Below are positions 25,501 through 34,569 of a DNA stretch of 42,359 nucleotides, in pieces. The first letter of the stretch is position 1. Every line of letters begins with the position of its first letter. Where the stretch lies: contig JBGCFA010000236.1 of the NCBI GenBank assembly GCA_045106675.1, forward strand, positions 1 through 42,359, in the 5' to 3' direction. The notes beneath the pieces are model-generated. The model worked only from the letters and a program-made list of their open reading frames with translations, did no database searches and was not told the DNA's origin. A program made the position numbers and the translations under genes. This stretch comes from JBCAWW01 sp045106675 (GTDB lineage: Bacteria > Bacteroidota > Bacteroidia > J057).

Positions 25501-28500
25501 AACCAAATTCATGAGAACCAGCTACTTGTCCAGTGGTGAGCGTTACGCTGATAGCGTTATCTACGGTATTATCGCTTTCACCTGTTGCAGTCCAAGGTCC
25601 GCCGGCGAGAGAGGCTAAATCTACACTGACAGTATAAGTACCCGGAGTCACATCTGAAAAGGTGTAGATACCATTATCATCCGTAATAGCAGTAGCTCCG
25701 CCAGTAAGATTGACGGTTACGCCACTAATAAAGGGTTCGTTGCTTGCGCGAAGGCCATCACCATCGACATCATCCCAAACTACTCCAAAGATGCTACCTG
25801 CTATCTGGTAGCCAAAGTTGATGTCTGTGATGACTTCATTTTCAGTACCCCAAGTATCGATCAGCATTTCAAACCATGCACCTCCATTATCCCATAGGTC
25901 ATCACAAGTACCACAAAGATTGCCATCTCCAGAACCTCGGTTTGGATCATCATCAGGATCACCTGTCTGAGAAGGAGTGCTATCAGGAATATCAGTTGTG
26001 ATAATATAGTTGCGGTAGAAGGTGTTCTGGTACAGACCCTCAAACTCATAATAACCGTTGATATCTGTAGAGATTGTATCTCTAGTAATCGTTCCAGAAC
26101 AAACGCCGCCCGAAACGCTAGGGCAAGACTCAAGCACTACCCTAACACCAGGTATGCCCGCTTCCCCATTTTCGTAACCGACAGTACCCTGCCATCCATC
26201 ACCATCTATATCACTCCAGACAGTACCGGATATTTCGCCCGTATTGAGGATTACCACATTGGCAAGGTCAACATCACAGCCCTGATTGGCAGCGCGGCCA
26301 TCAGTAAACATCGCACCTGATACACAGACCGAATTGGTCGTGCCAACTGAGACACCCGCAGGATCTTTGGCTTTGAAAAATACGTTGATCTCCTGGCGAA
26401 GTAACTCTTCGATTGTACCTAGAGACAACAATCTCGCGATCTGCTCTTGGCTCAATGCACAGTTGTAAATCAAGAGTTGATCCAACTGACTATTGAACTC
26501 ATTGGCGGTAACATCCGTCCGGCGTCCAACCATAAACTGAGCGTCCAAAGCAGGGATCGTAAAGGTCTGAGAGGCACTGGATACGGATTGCCCATCTACA
26601 TAAAAGATGAAAGCACCTCCATTATAATTGATCACTGCATGATGCCAAATATCGTCGTCAAACACATATCCACTTGATTGATCGATAGAAACAGGTACAT
26701 CAGTCCTAAAATAGAGCTCTCCATTGTTGAGATAAGCTTGGAAGTGGCCTGCTGTGCCAGGAGTGCCCTTGGCGAACACTGTCTCTATATTGTCCGATCC
26801 GTCTGATTTGAGCCAGAAGGCTATCGAAAAACTACTACCGAGATTGAGGTCCGAAATACCATAGTCTACATGCTCTAGCGAATTACCGCTAAAGTCCAAA
26901 GCATAGCGACCTGATTGTCCTAAGATCCAATCGGGACTATTTTTTAGCGTTCCGGTGTAACCGAACCCACTCTCATCTCGGGTACTGGTACCAAAGCCTT
27001 CTTCAAAATCCCAATTGCCGATCAACTGTGGGCAATCTCCCCCAAATGGTGCAAAGGAAGGATAAAAGGCATTGTATAGCTCTGAAATTTTGGCTGTGGA
27101 CATTGAATCATCAAAAATGTAGATGTGATCCATCAGACCATCATAGTAATCGGTATCAGCTCTGGTGTCTTTGGCGAGCCAAACGGGAGCCGTGATTACG
27201 GGTAGATTTATGCTAGTTGTGAAATTGCTGATTTGAGTGCCATCACGATAAAGGCGAAGATCACTACCAGTATAATTGACAAAGATATGGTGCCAATTTC
27301 CATCGTTCAGGGCACCTGAAGTAGCAGCAAAGTTATTGATACTACCACCATCTCGCCAAGCAAAATCGATATACCCACTGGCATTCGTCGTAATCCACCA
27401 TTCACCCGTGGTATCGGATGCAGCTCGATCCTGACTGATAAGATATTGCGTACCGGGATTGCTTGTATTGACCCAAAAGCTCATGGAAAAGCTATTGTCT
27501 AAGCCTTGGGTAACATTGTTGGAGATCACATAATCGTCAGTGCCATCAAAGTCTAGGGCATAAGTGCCTACTTGACCCAAAGCCCAGCTTGGATTGTTGA
27601 TGGCAGAACCCGTAATGCCTTTGCCACTCTGGTCAATAATGGTAGTACTGGTACCTTCTTCGAGATCGTAGTGGAGGACGATATTGTTGAGGTCGAGTTG
27701 TAATGAATTAAACAACATCAATTGCTTGATGTCCTCTTGGGTGAGGGCGTCATCGTAGACGGCGACCTCATCTATTTTGCCATCGAAGTATGCTGCTGAA
27801 GGCAGATTGGCTCCAATGATAAGGGCTTGTAAGTTTTGGCGAATACGTTTGAGGCGCGCGCCACCATCTATTTCGCCATCGAGATACATGATAGCGTCTC
27901 GGCCACTGGTCGTAAAGGCAACATGATGCCACTCACCAGGGAAGACTTCTGTATTCGATTCTGTATATGAGTAATTACCGAGTCCTAAGTTGTTGGCAAA
28001 ACGGAAATTATCATCATTGACATTTCCGTTGACTACCGGCCAGGCCATTTCGAGTGAGAAGGCTGAGGTGGTCGTACCCTTGGTAACGATACCGTTATAA
28101 TCTCCGGCGACATCAAAATTGACCCATGCGGCTACGGTTACTTTGCGAGAGTCAAAATCTGCATGATATGGTACTTCGACATATGAATTGTCAAAATCTA
28201 GCGCATTGCCATATTTACCTGTAACCCAAGTTGGACTGCTTTGTAATGTACCATGATTGCCTTTGCCTGAATAATCGGAAGCGATGCTACCAGTTCCTTC
28301 ATTAAAGGTCCAATAACCGATTAGATTATCTGGTCGTGGAAGCGAAGAACTATAAAGGATGGGTTCGGTACCACCGATACCACCTGTATTGTCCCACTCT
28401 AATAAACCAGTATTGGCAAAGGTTCCACTTAAACCAGTAGTCACAGTTGTGGGTTCCGGCACGGCATATAAAAACTCTAGTCGATCTGCATTGAAGGTGT

Positions 28501-31330
28501 CAGCTAGTGGTACTAAGGCCAAAGACAACTCACTACGATTTGAGATATTGATAGAGAAACTGAGTGTATCTCCTTCGTAAGCGGGATTGTCAGAGGTAAG
28601 GGTTTTGTTGACCAGAAGTGGAGGTCCGAAACCAAAATTATTTTCTAACAAAGTCAAACCAGAGCTCTGTTGACCAGAAGCATCTAGATCAATTGGGAAA
28701 TAAGTATCGTTGGTTTCGATATATCCTGCCTGTAGATCGGGATCATAATTGTCTACAGCGACTACATAATTACCATCGGGTAAGTTGGTAAAGCAATAGT
28801 TGCCATTTGCATCAGTTTCTACAGTAGCCCAAAGGTAATCGGCATCAAAACCGGAAGAACCGATCGCATCATCAGCAGCTATATTGGGGACATAATCTGG
28901 ATTGAGGTGGTAAGCTCTACCATCCCAGTGCCAATAGATCATGACTTCCCATAATAGCCCAGAAGTTGCGACTCCATGACGCCCACCCGCACTGTAAGAT
29001 TCTTCAGTGGTAAAGGCATCTGTACCATCAGAGTTTACAGCTACTGCTTGGACCAGTAGGGCTCCATTACGCCACTCACCATGAAGTCCTGGAGTATTGG
29101 TTACTACATCATAATAGTTGGTAGGCAGGAGATTATTGTCTCCGATTGCATCTGGCTTCAGATAGATACCAAGATCCGTTAACTGCGTTGTACCGCTAGT
29201 TCCGCTGAGACTGTAAATCGGTAGATTTTCGATTGGGATATTGTCGTATTCACGAACGCGAGTATAAGTATTGGGATCCCACTCAAAGTAGCTATCGTTG
29301 ATAACGAGTCGTCCACCGGGAGAGAGATCGGCATTTGAAACGAGGAGTTTGAACTTCTGATTGACATCAGAGATGTCTCTATCAATCTCATGGAGTTGAT
29401 ACGTCCATACCGGATCCAAGAAGTTGAAACAATCTATGCCTACTACATTAAAGTTGTCATCATACTTGTGCGCATGACCATCAACCCAGCTATTGTTGAA
29501 TGCACCAATTTGTGTATAAGTATCGACGTCAAAGTGGCCTCCTGTGATCCCACCTTCATCGTCATCATCGCCATTGATATTGACATCTTTGTATAGATAG
29601 ACAGTTATATTGGCAAGATCGGACTCGTCGCCATCTTGGCGTTCATTCCACGAAGCACCAGTCGAACCACCATTATCGGCCCAAACATTGCCACAAATGG
29701 CATTGAGACCGATGATCTGGACCATTGCAGTATCTTCGGCCAAGGAAGGAGCAAAACCTACGCTCAAATAGCCACTGTTAGGCACCAACTCAGCAGTATA
29801 GCTAACGGGTACCGTTACTTGAAAAGTAACCGCAGCAGTAGCTAAGGCAGGAAGTTGATCATCGAACCACCATTGAATATCTGTTATTTCATTCAGAGGA
29901 GTTGGTTCAGTCTCGCTCCAAGTTTTTCCATCGTCCTTTGAGTATCGTATAGTATATCCTGATAAACCAGCTGGTAAGGTATTCCCAACATTAGCACTTC
30001 CTGAAACATATTCAGTTGAAGAAGGAATAGATTCCCGAATCACTAAGCCGTGATGATATTCATTTTGACCAATGGGATCATTGGATAAGTTTTCGGCTGT
30101 GAGGGTATAGGTCAACGCTGCAGGTAGGCTATTGATTTTGCTTACGTCAGCGTTGTTGGTAAAATTGATACAATCTTCTAGACTTTCGCTGCTGATCATC
30201 GCAGTACCTACCCCAAAGTCAGTATTGAAGGTTTCGTTGTCAGAACCGGAGGCAACTTCCTGATAAGGAGTCATCACCGCACTACAAGGTCCATTTAAGA
30301 TGACAAACTCATAGACTACAAAACCTAAAACGCCATTGTTGGCGGGGATATCGGTAAAGTATAGCTGATCCGAAAATTGGACCACATGAGTTCCGCCTGC
30401 TTTCAAATCAACAAACAGCATCCCGTAGCTTTTCACTAATCGATAGCAATTGGGATCAAATTGGTCGGGATCACCAATCGGTTGGAGCCAAGCATTGAAA
30501 TCTGGGATGAGGTCACCATCATTGTCATAGCCTTGGTCGACTTCGCCGAGATCATACCAAATACCTTTGAGGAGAAGGTTGTCAACGGCTGGACAGACAG
30601 TGGAGTCTCCTGCTGAATAATCAGTCGTCCAACCAAGACTATCTTCTACGATGTTGATGTACTCAGTCGGTACCTTATTGGTATTCTCTGGCCAGACTTT
30701 ATTAGATGCGTTAGTCAACTCATTGCGGCAGCTGACATAGTTGTAAGTTTCAGCTGCGAGTTTGGCAGCGCCGTCAGTGGCTTTGGCCCATACGTCATAT
30801 TGCATCCGTAAGTCATCGCTAAGATCTAGGTTGTTGCCTGTTACTTTGCTACGGTCCTCGTCAAAGCGTGGGTAGTTCACTAGCCAATAGAGCGTCACAC
30901 AAGTATTGGCCGGAATGGCGTCGATAAAGCGAACGGCATCTTTCAGGCTCCCCTCATGGATAAGACTAAACTCTCCATAGTAGGGATATCCTAAAGCGAG
31001 TTCGTCAACGCTTTCGATAGGATATATGCCTACAATTCCGTTGGAAAAATCGCCAATACTTACCTCGACATTGGTAAGTGGATTACTGCCATCATTACAT
31101 ACTTGGGCAGATATGTAAAATGAACTGGGGCTATAGTCTCCCGAATTCTCGATGTTTTGGTGGACGACAAGATTGGGTCCAGTGAGGATTTCGATACGCA
31201 GGTCTCCATCCGTATTAGCAGCCTGTAAAACACTAGGTAAGCTCGAAAGGAGCGTTAAAATGATGATTAAGTAGCACTTCCGATGCCAGAAATGATGGCC
31301 CGCAAGTGTGTAGGTAGAATTCTTCTCCAT
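22517..31330 (-). CDS. giant secreted LamG / SdrD-B / GEVED protein with T9SS sorting domain
   Basis: 2937 residues. Signal peptide in the first ~38 residues (CYLIIILTLLSSLPSVLQA). Approximate order: an N-terminal region of DUF11-like and beta-sandwich segments (40-990); three LamG-like jelly rolls starting LIGYWTFNEGTG (~1000), VLHYDLEEGTS (~1218) and LIGNWDFEEGFG (~1438); six or seven SdrD-B-type domains with VWxDxxGDGxQ calcium-binding loops (about 1697-2580, e.g. VWFDKNGDGQQDG, VYYDWDADGIRD); a GEVED domain (DFGDLPDPYRT ... NNGEVEDYVI, ~2580-2748); a WTAAPNEAAIEYQLERS segment; and a T9SS type A tail (LNIYPNPVKDMMNIEY ... KFIVR). Such proteins are surface adhesins or large matrix components, possibly binding glycans through LamG. 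It lies opposite in strand between two paralogous genes. Confidence 0.92.
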   Translation of the reverse strand: MEKNSTYTLAGHHFWHRKCYLIIILTLLSSLPSVLQAANTDGDLRIEILTGPNLVVHQNIENSGDYSPSSFYISAQVCNDGSNPLTNVEVSIGDFSNGIVGIYPIESVDELALGYPYYGEFSLIHEGSLKDAVRFIDAIPANTCVTLYWLVNYPRFDEDRSKVTGNNLDLSDDLRMQYDVWAKATDGAAKLAAETYNYVSCRNELTNASNKVWPENTNKVPTEYINIVEDSLGWTTDYSAGDSTVCPAVDNLLLKGIWYDLGEVDQGYDNDGDLIPDFNAWLQPIGDPDQFDPNCYRLVKSYGMLFVDLKAGGTHVVQFSDQLYFTDIPANNGVLGFVVYEFVILNGPCSAVMTPYQEVASGSDNETFNTDFGVGTAMISSESLEDCINFTNNADVSKINSLPAALTYTLTAENLSNDPIGQNEYHHGLVIRESIPSSTEYVSGSANVGNTLPAGLSGYTIRYSKDDGKTWSETEPTPLNEITDIQWWFDDQLPALATAAVTFQVTVPVSYTAELVPNSGYLSVGFAPSLAEDTAMVQIIGLNAICGNVWADNGGSTGASWNERQDGDESDLANITVYLYKDVNINGDDDDEGGITGGHFDVDTYTQIGAFNNSWVDGHAHKYDDNFNVVGIDCFNFLDPVWTYQLHEIDRDISDVNQKFKLLVSNADLSPGGRLVINDSYFEWDPNTYTRVREYDNIPIENLPIYSLSGTSGTTQLTDLGIYLKPDAIGDNNLLPTNYYDVVTNTPGLHGEWRNGALLVQAVAVNSDGTDAFTTEESYSAGGRHGVATSGLLWEVMIYWHWDGRAYHLNPDYVPNIAADDAIGSSGFDADYLWATVETDANGNYCFTNLPDGNYVVAVDNYDPDLQAGYIETNDTYFPIDLDASGQQSSGLTLLENNFGFGPPLLVNKTLTSDNPAYEGDTLSFSINISNRSELSLALVPLADTFNADRLEFLYAVPEPTTVTTGLSGTFANTGLLEWDNTGGIGGTEPILYSSSLPRPDNLIGYWTFNEGTGSIASDYSGKGNHGTLQSSPTWVTGKYGNALDFDNSYVEVPYHADFDSRKVTVAAWVNFDVAGDYNGIVTKGTTTSAFSLEMAWPVVNGNVNDDNFRFANNLGLGNYSYTESNTEVFPGEWHHVAFTTSGRDAIMYLDGEIDGGARLKRIRQNLQALIIGANLPSAAYFDGKIDEVAVYDDALTQEDIKQLMLFNSLQLDLNNIVLHYDLEEGTSTTIIDQSGKGITGSAINNPSWALGQVGTYALDFDGTDDYVISNNVTQGLDNSFSMSFWVNTSNPGTQYLISQDRAASDTTGEWWITTNASGYIDFAWRDGGSINNFAATSGALNDGNWHHIFVNYTGSDLRLYRDGTQISNFTTSINLPVITAPVWLAKDTRADTDYYDGLMDHIYIFDDSMSTAKISELYNAFYPSFAPFGGDCPQLIGNWDFEEGFGTSTRDESGFGYTGTLKNSPDWILGQSGRYALDFSGNSLEHVDYGISDLNLGSSFSIAFWLKSDGSDNIETVFAKGTPGTAGHFQAYLNNGELYFRTDVPVSIDQSSGYVFDDDIWHHAVINYNGGAFIFYVDGQSVSSASQTFTIPALDAQFMVGRRTDVTANEFNSQLDQLLIYNCALSQEQIARLLSLGTIEELLRQEINVFFKAKDPAGVSVGTTNSVCVSGAMFTDGRAANQGCDVDLANVVILNTGEISGTVWSDIDGDGWQGTVGYENGEAGIPGVRVVLESCPSVSGGVCSGTITRDTISTDINGYYEFEGLYQNTFYRNYIITTDIPDSTPSQTGDPDDDPNRGSGDGNLCGTCDDLWDNGGAWFEMLIDTWGTENEVITDINFGYQIAGSIFGVVWDDVDGDGLRASNEPFISGVTVNLTGGATAITDDNGIYTFSDVTPGTYTVSVDLASLAGGPWTATGESDNTVDNAISVTLTTGQVAGSHEFGFLAQGFAYIGDEVYYDWDADGIRDLNEEGISGVNVNLYRDANENGIKDIFDIYLSTAVTDQDGIYIFDFLPEGNYMVGIDESDPNFPQSMQTGDPDEDGACTTCDSWGAAWIDGFFPNEDVDFGYRPLGSASIGDFVWFDKNGDGQQDGLIETGLSYVGVTLYVDLNRDGIYDTVRTSQTDFIGAYSFDDLPDGDFEIVVDSLDNALPTDPVGNPYSLTTASRYLFSIDGGVITEINGTSCTVCNLDLDFGFTSLSLIGDRVFWDANANGTQDLNEFGVGDVTVYLCNGNVNCNSSNAIRTTTTSDGTDGKAVGYYQFAGLPEGDYTVSVETASGPLSSSVQTADPNSDGLACDDPDRVALGYPNCDNKYSRILIPGTFYTGADFGYQPSGVVGDKVWFDQNGDGNQDNDEQGIAGLTVYLCPGTGPCTAASATDTVTTDYDGLYSFYEVVDGAYSLTVIPPAGYTPTTGAESVGSSNIDIVISGGSITSIGGTACASCDLDVDFGYEIVGSFSLSGTVCLDDGSEDGVCTGLSGELAQDDVIIYLYNDEGLLIANTTTDANGDYSFGNLIADDYQVVLNRTLAPLDIADLTTTNADVPSGGTIALSGPNVYQSIPLTNNISDADFAFVVNVDFDFGDLPDPYRTTNDANPLAAYHQIPSVTTLYLGSTVDSETDGQRSGDAYGDDSAGSDDEDGVTFINEFGWSVGSTDIGNGGIVDVIVTGSGWLAAWMDFNQDGDFGDVGEMMISQAVNTGTVRYNFDIPNGTTLTGEYFSRFRLFESEPIVPLASSAGYANNGEVEDYVISLQPLPVEVLEFKGEWQDKNARLYWTAAPNEAAIEYQLERSLNQQDFKRIHSVAATAGDEIQTYEHLDLSVMDLGQPQYYYRIKQIDDGGTAQYSQIVELSATDIPYLALNIYPNPVKDMMNIEYTMMKLQGDKLRIVNSLGQEIWQRNFEVGAPSKGNIQVNTSQWAEGFYYLELTHDQGSEVWKFIVR

Positions 31331-31512
31331 GAATATAGTCTGGCTTAAAATATTGGTATCATGAAATAACCAAGTCTTGTGTTTTTTTTAAAACGATATT
31401 GATACTGCTTCTTTCCTCCTTCTTGAATTTTATGGAACTGCCATAGTGTGTGTGCCGATATTTCAGATTAGAGTATTTTATCTAAATTCGAGCAGCACTT
31501 AATCATGAAAAA

Positions 31513-33036
31513 ATGTTAAAGAGACTACCTTTATTAGGACTGATTTTACTATTGAGTCTGCCGAAATTTATGCTTGGGCAAGTCTCCTTTACCGATGTCC
31601 CTTTCAAAAAGCCTCCGTCTAAGCAAGGCTATATGTTTCCCCATGAGGATGAACGTGGCTGTAAATTCATGCTGCTTTACCCCACTCGATTTGATTTTAG
31701 GTTGCTTTATCTAGATCAAGATTTACAGTTGCTCGAAGAGAAGAGGGCCAGCCTGAGCAGTTCCCTCTATGAGGTTGATTTACTACATTTTATCAATCGC
31801 CCCCGTACTTTGTTGATCTATGTGGATTATCCTTTTGACGGTGGTTATACCACCTTGGCGCTAGATAAGCGAACGGGCCAACTCACTAATACTGGGCTCA
31901 ACATACCTGAGGGAGACGATGTGATAGGATTGCAGCATATAATCCAGGAGGATGTCCTAACGGTCTTTCAACTAGAAGCCAATAGCTCCAATATCAGAGT
32001 GTACCAATCCTTAGACGGCTACAGCTATCAAGCAGATACGATGCAACTTCCCGTCGACAATCTACACAAGCGTATGCGCAAGGGAGAGCGTTATGAGATT
32101 CCGATCATTACTAGAGAAGGAGGCAATAGCCTTTTGACCAACTACCTCCCAGAGCGATTCTATAAATACGGTTCTGCACTTTCATTAGTAGTCGATGATC
32201 CGGATCTGGGCTTCGCCCAACGCTTCGACTTTGATCTCGAAAATGATCGCTTGGAGACTGATACCATCTACTATCCTCGTTTCTCTGAGGAGACACCTTT
32301 AGAACAAGCAAATAGCTTATTGTTTGAAGATTTATTTGTGGTGAGTTCGATCCAAGAAGAAGGTTTGAAACTAGCCATTTATGAGTTCGGCCAGGCCGAA
32401 CCCATCCAAGAATACGCCTATGCAGCCGCAGATGAACTGGCCCCGCACTTTTTTGAGATTGAAGCGGAACGTACAGATGGAAGAGAAGCAACCCCCAATA
32501 AAGACCTCTTTAAGTATCTCAATAAATCGCTCATTGTATCCCTTGAACCTAATGGGCAAGGAGACCTCTGGCTGATGGTGGGGGCCTATCCTCATGTATC
32601 ACAAGGGACACAAGACCTTTTGATGTTTGGGATTATGATGTCTTCAATGATGATGGGAGTAGGAGTTGGGCTACAACCTACGGGTATCAATGGTCTGTCT
32701 TTTGATCCAGCAGCAGCACTTGGCAGCACGGGGGACATCATCAGTTATTCGATCTCGCGTTACAATAAATTTGTCTATCGAGTGGGGTTGTTACAAGCAA
32801 AGGATTTGCAATTGGCGGAGATTGAAAAAATTGTCATCCCTGAAGCGACCGTTGAGGAAACGTCTAGCGCAAAGGCTGAAGAAGATGCATATCAACAGAT
32901 ACTAAGCTATATGAAAAACAATAGTGAGTACAAATCTGATCTGCGGGCGCAAATTATTTTCCCCTATAAAGATGGCTTAGTATTGGGCTATGCGTTTAAG
33001 AGACAGTTGAAACTCATATATTTTGAAAACCGCTAA
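31513..33036 (+). CDS. secreted protein of unknown function, paralogue of 20806-22320
   Basis: 507 residues; signal peptide MLKRLPLLGLILLLSLPKFMLGQ. Full-length similarity to the product of 20806-22320 with the shared blocks named there. A Met/Gly-rich hydrophobic stretch at ~residues 377-392 (GIMMSSMMMGVGVGL) matches the position of the hydrophobic stretch in the paralogue. No known family or T9SS tail. Two perfect inverted repeats occur in frame: 32208-32223 (GGGC-TTC-GCCC-AACGC, a mini-hairpin family member) and 32385-32401 (GTTCGGCC-A-GGCCGAAC). The 182-base gap before it, towards the divergent giant gene, shows nothing I can name. Confidence 0.75.
   Translation: MLKRLPLLGLILLLSLPKFMLGQVSFTDVPFKKPPSKQGYMFPHEDERGCKFMLLYPTRFDFRLLYLDQDLQLLEEKRASLSSSLYEVDLLHFINRPRTLLIYVDYPFDGGYTTLALDKRTGQLTNTGLNIPEGDDVIGLQHIIQEDVLTVFQLEANSSNIRVYQSLDGYSYQADTMQLPVDNLHKRMRKGERYEIPIITREGGNSLLTNYLPERFYKYGSALSLVVDDPDLGFAQRFDFDLENDRLETDTIYYPRFSEETPLEQANSLLFEDLFVVSSIQEEGLKLAIYEFGQAEPIQEYAYAAADELAPHFFEIEAERTDGREATPNKDLFKYLNKSLIVSLEPNGQGDLWLMVGAYPHVSQGTQDLLMFGIMMSSMMMGVGVGLQPTGINGLSFDPAAALGSTGDIISYSISRYNKFVYRVGLLQAKDLQLAEIEKIVIPEATVEETSSAKAEEDAYQQILSYMKNNSEYKSDLRAQIIFPYKDGLVLGYAFKRQLKLIYFENR
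32208..32223 (-). repeat. mini-hairpin repeat inside the second paralogue
   Basis: GGGCTTCGCCCAACGC: stem GGGC/GCCC with loop TTC and AACGC. Translated LGFAQRF; the other paralogue has EGFVTHF at the aligned place without this repeat and without a length difference. Confidence 0.55.
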
Positions 33037-33137
33037 AGGTGTGACTCTATTACTCTCTTTTCATCCAAAAATAGAACGGCTCTCGTATAAAGCTTGAGAA
33101 GCCTAAAGTTTAGGGCTTTATTGATTAATTTTGTCCT

Positions 33138-33152
33138 CGCTTTTGGCGAACG
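33138..33152 (-). repeat. mini-hairpin relative just upstream of panD
   Basis: CGCTTTTGGCGAACG: stem CGC/GCG, loop TTTTG, then AACG. Ends 9 bases before the panD ribosome-binding site; a weak family member. Confidence 0.4.
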
Positions 33153-33174
33153 TTCGATTATAAAGGAGAAAAGA

Positions 33175-33528
33175 ATGCTATTAACCATATTTAAATCCAA
33201 AATTCATCGTATCAAAGTTACCCAAGCAGAACTCAACTATGTGGGGAGTATCACTGTGGACGAGGACATCTTAGATGCGGCCAATATCATGGTTGGCGAA
33301 AAAGTTCAGATTGTCAATGTCAATAATGGCGAACGAATAGAAACCTATACCATCGCTGGTGAGCGTGGGGCTGGTACCTGTTGCCTCAATGGTCCTGCTG
33401 CTCGCCGTGTTCAAGTTGGAGACGTGGTGATATTGATTGCCTATGGTCAAATGAGCCCTGAAGAGGCTAAAAATTTTGAACCTACCGTTGTATTTCCCGA
33501 CGAGAAAAACCGTCTCGTGATGAACTAG
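33175..33528 (+). CDS. panD: aspartate 1-decarboxylase
   Basis: 117 residues, full length. ATG 33175 is preceded by a strong ribosome-binding site, AAAGGAG (33162-33168), and gives the standard start MLLTIFKSKIHRIKVT; the longer upstream reading is not plausible. YVGSITVD contains the Gly24-Ser25 self-cleavage site that makes the pyruvoyl cofactor. NGERIETYTI and RGAGTCCLNGPAARRVQVGD are conserved. It makes beta-alanine for pantothenate and coenzyme A. Not clustered with panB or panC here. Confidence 0.96.
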   Translation: MLLTIFKSKIHRIKVTQAELNYVGSITVDEDILDAANIMVGEKVQIVNVNNGERIETYTIAGERGAGTCCLNGPAARRVQVGDVVILIAYGQMSPEEAKNFEPTVVFPDEKNRLVMN

Positions 33529-33560
33529 GCACTAGAGTCAAACTAATTTTTTGAGATACT

Positions 33561-33596
33561 AAGAACCGCTGATAAACACATCAGCGGTTCTTTTTT
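33561..33596 (+). terminator. intrinsic terminator after panD
   Basis: Perfect 13-bp stem AAGAACCGCTGAT / ATCAGCGGTTCTT, loop AAACAC, then T-run. 32 bases after the stop. Confidence 0.92.
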
Positions 33597-33604
33597 GTAT
33601 TACT

Positions 33605-33659
33605 TGACTAAAAATATTAGATTTATTAATTGCATTAACTAAAAATATTAGTATGTTTG
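33605..33659 (+). promoter_or_regulatory. promoter with paired operator-like repeats before the lytic transglycosylase
   Basis: The -33 TTG (33630-33632), 19-base spacer and -7 TATGTTTG (33652-33659) fit the Bacteroidota consensus exactly. ACTAAAAATATTAG occurs at 33607-33620 and again at 33638-33651, 31 bases apart (about three helical turns, same face). The second copy fills the spacer between -33 and -7, a typical place for a repressor site. Each copy has partial dyad symmetry (CTAA...TTAG). A related palindrome, ACTAATATTAGT, occurs at 41083-41094. Confidence 0.65.
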
Positions 33660-33702
33660 TCATAGGCAACGTATTTATTAACGACCATAAGACCTGACAG
33701 AG

Positions 33703-34434
33703 ATGACAAGAAAGATGAGAGAGCCTAAAGACAGGCGGTATGTGGTGTTGTCCTTACCAAAGGTGCCCCGTGCCGTACGTAATGTGAGCTTGATGGCAGT
33801 TTTGGTAGTAGGAAGCAATTTGCTGACCCACCGATTTTTTGACCCTGATCCGACTCCTAATCCGATGGAGTATGTGACGATGCGTTCTCCGGAGGAGCGC
33901 CCCCAACAGCTATATCTGCTCGAAAAAGCAGCAGAGCATATTACAAACTTAGATGCTTTTGAAGCAAAAGTGCGAGATGTAAGCCAGATGTTAGACGTAC
34001 CGCCAGAATGGCTGATGGCAGTGATGTACGCAGAATCTGCCTTTGATCCGGGCGTGGCCAATCACCAAGGAAGTGGTGCCATCGGCTTGATCCAGTTTAT
34101 GCCGGCTACTGCGGAGTCTTTGCACGTCTCCGCCGAACGCTTGAAACGTATGGACGCGGTCCAACAATTGGAGTATGTATATCTGTACCTACAACAGATT
34201 AGAGAGCGTAATGGAGACTTCGATAGTTTGACTGATTTATATCTCAGTATCCTCTATCCTAAGGCTCGTAAGCAAGATTATTGCTATACACTCTACGCTA
34301 AACCAACGATAGCTTATCGCCAAAACTCAGTCTTGGATGAAGACAAAGATGGCCGTGTGACGATCACTGATATCGACCGCAGAATGAAAAGATTGTTTCC
34401 TTCTGCCTATCGTGCAGAGAAGCTTCAAGGCTGA
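33703..34434 (+). CDS. membrane-anchored lytic transglycosylase (SLT family)
   Basis: 243 residues. A membrane segment at ~residues 27-42 (NVSLMAVLVVGSNLLT) is followed by the SLT domain: PPEWLMAVMYAESAFDP with the catalytic Glu111, then GSGAIGLIQFMPATAESL. Near the C-terminus, DEDKDGRVTITD is an EF-hand-like calcium loop followed by a basic end. It should cleave peptidoglycan glycan strands. The ~140-residue SLT core resembles those of phages and conjugation systems as well as housekeeping enzymes. Transcribed from a promoter with paired operator-like repeats, so expression is likely controlled by a repressor. Confidence 0.85.
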   Translation: MTRKMREPKDRRYVVLSLPKVPRAVRNVSLMAVLVVGSNLLTHRFFDPDPTPNPMEYVTMRSPEERPQQLYLLEKAAEHITNLDAFEAKVRDVSQMLDVPPEWLMAVMYAESAFDPGVANHQGSGAIGLIQFMPATAESLHVSAERLKRMDAVQQLEYVYLYLQQIRERNGDFDSLTDLYLSILYPKARKQDYCYTLYAKPTIAYRQNSVLDEDKDGRVTITDIDRRMKRLFPSAYRAEKLQG

Positions 34435-34569
34435 AAGATGTTGCCCGAAGCCGCTAAGTTTTGACAGCTTGCATCAATGATTGGGAATTAGGGGAAAACT
34501 TTGTATTTTACAGAGAGGCATATCTTGCACGATTTTTGCTCGAGAATGCTAAATAATCTACCCTAGTTA

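Noticed and set aside
22517..31330. Repeats in the giant gene as a CRISPR or tandem-repeat array
   Set aside because: They are degenerate codon-level repeats of SdrD-B and LamG protein domains, with irregular spacing.
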